Assembly (NCBI GenBank): GCA_964611435.1
Contig: CAZSXT010000001.1
Coordinates: 310,001 to 374,000, forward strand
Reading direction: 5' to 3'
DNA: 64,000 bases
Source: JAYPHU01 sp964611435
GTDB lineage: Bacteria > Pseudomonadota > Alphaproteobacteria > Rhodospirillales > UBA2165
Shown: in pieces, positions 60,042 through 64,000 of the stretch
Position numbering within the stretch: the stretch's first letter is position 1
Layout: each line of letters begins with the position of its first letter
Made by a program: the position numbers and the translations under genes
The notes under the pieces: model-generated
What the model saw: the letters and a program-made list of their open reading frames with translations, nothing else
Databases searched by the model: none
Told to the model about the DNA's origin: nothing

Positions 60042-61307
60042 ATGCGCACGGTTATTGTCCTCAAAGGCTATCCACGCCTCTCCGAGACTTTTATCGCTCA
60101 GGAAATCCTGGAGCTGGAACGGAGAGGTCTCGATGTGGAGATCGTCTCCCTTCGCCACCCGACCGATAAGAAAACCCATCCGGTGCATGATCAGATCAAG
60201 GCGCGGGTGAGTTATCTACCGGAATATCTGTTTCAGGAGGCCGGCCGGGTCCTACGCGCCTGGAGGCGGGTGCGTCAGTGGCCGACTTACAGAACGGCGT
60301 TTTCAGCTTGGTGGCGGGATTTCAAAAGAGACCGCACCCCAAATCGCATCCGCCGCTTCGGTCAGGCGTTGGTTCTAGCGGCGGAATTGCCGAACGAGAT
60401 TGAGCGTCTCCACGCACACTTTCTACACACCCCGGCGTCGGTGACACGTTATGCGGCGTTGCTCACAGGCCTGCCATGGAGTTGTTCGGCGCACGCGGTT
60501 GATATTTGGACGACCCCGAAATGGGAGATTGCCGAAAAGTTAGCGGAGTTAGACTGGCTGGTCACCTGCACGGCGGCCAACCAAGCGTATCTAGCCGAGC
60601 TGTCCGGCAATGACGATAAGGTTCACCTGGCCTATCATGGTCTCGATCTAAGCCGTTTTCCGGCGCGCGAAGCGAAAATAGTCGAACGCGATGGTTCCGA
60701 TCCGGACAATCCGGTCACCATTTTGTCTGTCGGCCGCGCCGTGGAAAAAAAAGGCTATCCCAACTTGCTGGCCGCCTTGGCTTTGCTGCCCACCGATCTT
60801 AACTGGCGGTTCGTCCATGTGGGGGGTGGTAAAGAGATCGATAGGCTCAAACGGATCGCCAAGCAGTGGAACCTGGAAGATCGCATCGACTGGCTGGGCT
60901 CCCGGTCCCAAGACGAAGTCTTAAGAGCCTATGGCGAGGCGGACATTTTCGCCTTGGCCAGCCGGGTGGCAGGCAACGGCGACCGGGACGGTCTGCCCAA
61001 TGTCCTGATGGAGGCGCAGTCTCAGGGACTGGCGGTGGTTTCCACCAGAGTCTCGGCCATCCCTGAACTGATCGAGGACGGGGTCAGCGGCTTGCTCGTG
61101 GAGCAAGAGGATGCAGAGAAACTTTCGAATGCACTGGCGCGATTGATTCAAGACCCAAGTTTGCGCCGGTCTCTGGCGGAGGCGGGCATCAGGCGAATTC
61201 GGGATCAGTTCGAGTTTCAAGGCTGCTTCGAGACGCTGTACAAGTTGTTTGGTCTGTCCAATGACGAGCACGCCGCGAACGCTTCTGCCTCTGAAAAAGT
61301 TGCATGA
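60042..61307 (+). CDS. GT4-family glycosyltransferase
   Basis: 421 aa with the start at ATG 60042 (a GTG at 60036 is an alternative; no clear ribosome-binding site for either). The N-terminus VIVLKGYPRLSETFIAQEIL is characteristic of GT4 enzymes of exopolysaccharide loci. The donor domain shows ILSVGRAVEKKGYPNLLAAL, HVGGGKEIDRL and the E-x7-E motif in GLPNVLMEAQSQGLAVVST. It overlaps the next gene by 4 bases. Confidence 0.87.
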   Translation: MRTVIVLKGYPRLSETFIAQEILELERRGLDVEIVSLRHPTDKKTHPVHDQIKARVSYLPEYLFQEAGRVLRAWRRVRQWPTYRTAFSAWWRDFKRDRTPNRIRRFGQALVLAAELPNEIERLHAHFLHTPASVTRYAALLTGLPWSCSAHAVDIWTTPKWEIAEKLAELDWLVTCTAANQAYLAELSGNDDKVHLAYHGLDLSRFPAREAKIVERDGSDPDNPVTILSVGRAVEKKGYPNLLAALALLPTDLNWRFVHVGGGKEIDRLKRIAKQWNLEDRIDWLGSRSQDEVLRAYGEADIFALASRVAGNGDRDGLPNVLMEAQSQGLAVVSTRVSAIPELIEDGVSGLLVEQEDAEKLSNALARLIQDPSLRRSLAEAGIRRIRDQFEFQGCFETLYKLFGLSNDEHAANASASEKVA

Positions 61308-62401
61308 GGATCGCTTTCTACGCACCGATGAAGCCGCCGACGTCAGATGTGCCGTCGGGGGACCGGCGGATGGCGCGGTTGTTGATACGGGCGCTAGAGT
61401 TCTCCGGCCACGATGTGCATTTGGCCTGCGACTTTCAAAGTCGAGAACCGGCCGGTGATCCGGTGCGCCAGCAGGAGATTATGGGACTGGGGCAGAGCGT
61501 CGCGGAGACCTTGATCGCGGCGTACGAGAACGGCGAGGCCGCCCGGCCCGACGCTTGGTTCACGTATCATCTTTACTATAAGGCGCCGGATTGGATCGGC
61601 CCGTCGGTCGCCAACCGACTTGGCATTCCTTATGTCGTGGCCGAGGCGTCCCATGCGCCGAAGCGCGCCGGGGGGCCGTGGGACTTAAACCACCGGCAGG
61701 CAGAGGCGGCAATCCGCCGGGCGGACAGGGTTTTTGGCCTGAATACGCTGGATGCCGGATGCATTAAGCCTTTGCTCGCCACGCCAGATAAACTTGTGCA
61801 GATGAAGCCGTTCTTGGATTTAGATGACATGCCACCCGTGCCGGATCGCCGGGAAAATAGCGACAAGCCGGTGCGGTTGGTTGCCGCCGCGATGATGAGG
61901 TCGGGTGACAAATTGGAATCATACGGGGTGTTGGCGGCGGCGCTGAAACGGCTGCCCGAAGATGCCTGGGCCCTGGAGGTCGCGGGAGATGGTCCGGAAC
62001 GACCATCTGTTGAGGGGATGTTCGCAGGTCTGCCAGTGACCTTCTTGGGAGAGTTATCGGCAAAAGATTTATATGCCGCTTTTGACCGGGCTGATCTGTT
62101 TGTCTGGCCTGCCGTCAATGAAGCCTACGGCATGGCGCTGTTGGAGGCGCAGAGCCGGGGCCTGCCCGTGGTTGCCGGCCGAACCCACGGCGTACCGGAT
62201 ATCGTCCGGGATGGGATCACCGGAAAGCTGGCGGCGGTGGGTGACGCGGACGCTTTTGCTAGGGCGGTACGGGAGTTGATCGAACAGCCGGATGATTTGC
62301 CAAAGATGAGTGATGCGGCACGACAAACAGTCGCCGCCGAACACAGCCTGGAAACGGCGGCAGCCATTCTTGACCGGGAAATCCGGGCGGTGGCGGCATG
62401 A
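61304..62401 (+). CDS. GT4-family glycosyltransferase
   Basis: 365 aa, ATGA-coupled to the gene before. The start MRIAFYAPMKPP and the GDRRMARLLIRALEFSGHDVHL segment form the acceptor domain. EVAGDGPERP and NEAYGMALLEAQSRGLPVVAG (E-x7-E) form the donor domain. It overlaps the phosphatase gene by 4 bases, so the two GT4 enzymes and phosphatase are made together. Confidence 0.86.
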   Translation: MRIAFYAPMKPPTSDVPSGDRRMARLLIRALEFSGHDVHLACDFQSREPAGDPVRQQEIMGLGQSVAETLIAAYENGEAARPDAWFTYHLYYKAPDWIGPSVANRLGIPYVVAEASHAPKRAGGPWDLNHRQAEAAIRRADRVFGLNTLDAGCIKPLLATPDKLVQMKPFLDLDDMPPVPDRRENSDKPVRLVAAAMMRSGDKLESYGVLAAALKRLPEDAWALEVAGDGPERPSVEGMFAGLPVTFLGELSAKDLYAAFDRADLFVWPAVNEAYGMALLEAQSRGLPVVAGRTHGVPDIVRDGITGKLAAVGDADAFARAVRELIEQPDDLPKMSDAARQTVAAEHSLETAAAILDREIRAVAA

Positions 62402-62988
62402 CCTATTTGGCGCTCATCCGGCATGGGACGACCGAATGGAACCGGAAAGGACTCATCCAGGGGCACACCGATATTTCCTTGGATGAAGGCGGCCGGGGTG
62501 AAGTTGCTGGCTGGACTATCCCGGAGGAATTGGCCGGCTATCGCTGGATCAGCAGCCCGTTTGAACGCGCGCTGGAAACGGCAGAGATTTTGTCGGGCGC
62601 TCGTCCGCCGACGGACCAGCGGCTCGGGGAAATGGCGTGGGGGGACTGGGAAGGGCGCACACTTGTCGAATTGCGGGCAACGCTTGGCGAGGAGATGGCG
62701 GCGCTGGAAGCCAAGGGTCTGGATTTTAAAGCGCCCGGCGGAGAAAGCCCGCGAGAGGTGCAGACGCGTGTCCGGCCGCTCCTGGCGGAAGTCGCGGCGG
62801 CGGGTGAAGACACCGTCGCCGTGTGCCACAAGGGTGTCATCCGAGCCGTTTATGCGTGGGCGGCGGATTGGAACATGCTCGGCAAGCCACCGGAAAAATT
62901 ACGGAATGGGTGTGTCCAGATTTTCACACTGGATGAGACAGGTCATCCGTCGCCTCATCGCCTCAACCTTGATATGACGGGATCATGA
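62398..62988 (+). CDS. Histidine phosphatase (phosphoglycerate-mutase-like)
   Basis: 196 aa. The catalytic motif is LIRHGTTEWNRKGLIQGHTD (His9) and the second active-site His is in VAVCHKGVIRAV. It has no regulatory domain, the length of CobC/PhoE-type phosphatases. Set between glycosyltransferase genes, with ATGA overlaps on both sides, it probably removes a phosphate from a sugar or lipid-linked intermediate (inference). Confidence 0.85.
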   Translation: MTYLALIRHGTTEWNRKGLIQGHTDISLDEGGRGEVAGWTIPEELAGYRWISSPFERALETAEILSGARPPTDQRLGEMAWGDWEGRTLVELRATLGEEMAALEAKGLDFKAPGGESPREVQTRVRPLLAEVAAAGEDTVAVCHKGVIRAVYAWAADWNMLGKPPEKLRNGCVQIFTLDETGHPSPHRLNLDMTGS

Positions 62989-64000
62989 CTAAGCCCAAGG
63001 TCCTATTTTACGTGCAGCACCTGTTGGGCATTGGTCACCTGAAACGGGCGACGACCCTTGCGCGCGCCATGACGGCAAAGGGGATTGAGGTCACCGTGGT
63101 GTCGGGCGGAGAGTCCGTGCCGGTGGTTGATGACAGTGGCATGTCTTTCGTTCAACTGCCCGCAGTGAAGGCGGCGGATCGAACGTTCTCGGGGCTGGTC
63201 GGGGAGGACGGTGCGCCGATCTCGGATCAGGAAAAAGCCGTGCGCCGGGATTTTTTATTAAATCTTTTCAATAAGTTGTCGCCCGATGTTCTCATCATAG
63301 AGTTATATCCGTTTGGCCGCCGGCAGCTTCGGTTCGAGCTCCTGCCGCTTCTGGATGCGTCGCGCGCCCGGGACAACCGGCCGGTTGTTGTGTCATCGGT
63401 CCGCGATATCCTGGTGGAGAAGAAACGTCCCGAGCGAGACCAGGAAATGGTGGAACTCGCCCGGCAGTATTTTGACCATGTTTTGGTGCATGGCGATCCC
63501 GACCTGATCCCGTTCGACAAAACATTCGCGCGGGCCAAGGACATCAAAGACATGCTGCACTATACCGGCTACGTGGTGGAGCATGAAGCGATTGCCGCGA
63601 GCGATGGTGACCAAGGAACTGGGGAAGTCATTGTCTCGTCTGGCAGCGGCGCGGTGGGAGAATTGCTGCTGCGAGCTGCTCTGCGGGTGCGGCCTCAAAC
63701 CTATCTGGCCGACGCCCCATGGCGGCTGCTGGCCGGCTTTTCCATGGCGGAAGATGTCTTTACCGACATTCAGACCCAAGCACCGGCGGGTGTGGTGGTA
63801 GAGCGCGCCCGGCCAGACTTCGTGACGCTGTTAAAGAACTGCCGGATTTCCATTTCCCAAGGCGGCTACAACACGGTGATGGAGGTGTTGGCGACCGGAG
63901 CAATCGGCATCGCCATTCCCTATGCCGGCGGCAACGAAACGGAGCAAACCCTCCGCGCCCGGCTGCTGGAAGAGCGCGGATTGATCCGGCAGATGCCGGA
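62985..64000 (+). CDS. MurG-like glycosyltransferase family protein (GT-B), second copy, 3' truncated
   Basis: The frame is open from ATG 62985 to the end of the window (338 residues visible), so the C-terminus is missing. The GxGH motif VQHLLGIGHLKRATTLARAM starts the protein and SQGGYNTVMEVLATGAIGIA is the donor-binding motif, both matching the protein at 58787. A VIVSSGSGAVGELLL stretch between them is the domain boundary. The start overlaps the stop of the phosphatase gene (ATGA). Confidence 0.82.
   Translation, partial: MTKPKVLFYVQHLLGIGHLKRATTLARAMTAKGIEVTVVSGGESVPVVDDSGMSFVQLPAVKAADRTFSGLVGEDGAPISDQEKAVRRDFLLNLFNKLSPDVLIIELYPFGRRQLRFELLPLLDASRARDNRPVVVSSVRDILVEKKRPERDQEMVELARQYFDHVLVHGDPDLIPFDKTFARAKDIKDMLHYTGYVVEHEAIAASDGDQGTGEVIVSSGSGAVGELLLRAALRVRPQTYLADAPWRLLAGFSMAEDVFTDIQTQAPAGVVVERARPDFVTLLKNCRISISQGGYNTVMEVLATGAIGIAIPYAGGNETEQTLRARLLEERGLIRQMP

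Noticed and set aside
62125..62829. A long minus-strand frame across the GT4 and phosphatase genes
   Set aside because: It covers two confident genes in antisense, a common artefact in GC-rich DNA.
1..64000. CRISPR array, tRNA, rRNA or insertion sequence
   Set aside because: No regularly spaced repeats, no tRNA cloverleaf or rRNA sequence and no transposase motif was seen; a dedicated tRNA scan was not possible.

Overview
The window looks like chromosome of an alphaproteobacterium, probably Rhodospirillales-like. The grounds are an LdtR-type MarR regulator with the motif typical of alphaproteobacteria, a pspF/pspA-pspB-pspC phage-shock locus with a sigma-54 promoter, GC-rich housekeeping genes with many GTG/TTG starts, and split ATGA-coupled operons. 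This placement is inference; no rRNA or tRNA gene is present to fix it.

Layout. (1) 1-11.1 kb is ordinary core: an opine-dehydrogenase-like enzyme (5' end outside the window), a 3-hydroxyacyl-CoA dehydrogenase, a cupin, LdtR, a GmhB-like phosphatase coupled to a duplicated YCII protein, the phage-shock locus with an overlooked 53-aa membrane protein beside it, a deiodinase-like redoxin, ArsC, IlvD and a 3-hydroxyisobutyrate-dehydrogenase-like enzyme. (2) 11.3-20.4 kb (+) is a sugar-nucleotide operon: a radical SAM enzyme, a split transketolase, a 2-hydroxyacid dehydrogenase, two epimerases, a DegT-fold enzyme with His in place of the PLP lysine, and an HddC-like/HddA-like guanylyltransferase and kinase pair. 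It probably makes an unusual GDP-linked (heptose-type) sugar. (3) 20.4-32.9 kb (-) is a tightly coupled operon with a second split transketolase, the two 'sporadic carbohydrate cluster' markers (LIC12192 family and its 2OG-Fe(II) oxygenase), a WbuC cupin, epimerases, a nucleotidyltransferase-kinase fusion in the reverse domain order to HldE, and a UDP-galactopyranose-mutase-like flavoprotein. (4) 33.1-54.4 kb is visibly more AT-rich and accessory: two TPR-sulfotransferases alternate with two TPR-SGNH esterase/acyltransferase-like proteins, flanked by two members of an uncharacterised N-domain plus TPR family. Around them lie two more radical SAM enzymes, methyltransferases including a sugar C-methyltransferase, a large glycosyltransferase-like protein, an aminotransferase, an RmlD-like reductase and a type-2 sulfotransferase. 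A 38-aa membrane protein is also hidden here. (5) 54.7-58.7 kb is an Fe(III) ABC importer (binding protein, fused permease, ATPase) behind a palindromic Fur/RirA-like box. (6) 58.8-64 kb is a glycosyltransferase operon with two related GT-B proteins bracketing two GT4 enzymes and a histidine phosphatase; the last gene runs off the window.

Read together, 11-54 kb appears to be a surface-glycan locus (O-antigen, capsule or flagellin glycan; the sequence does not say which). It would build several activated sugars, including heptose-like, two-carbon-modified, aminated and C-methylated ones, and decorate them with sulfate, methyl and possibly acyl groups. The most novel part is the TPR-tethered sulfotransferase/SGNH/unknown-domain array at 33-43.6 kb.
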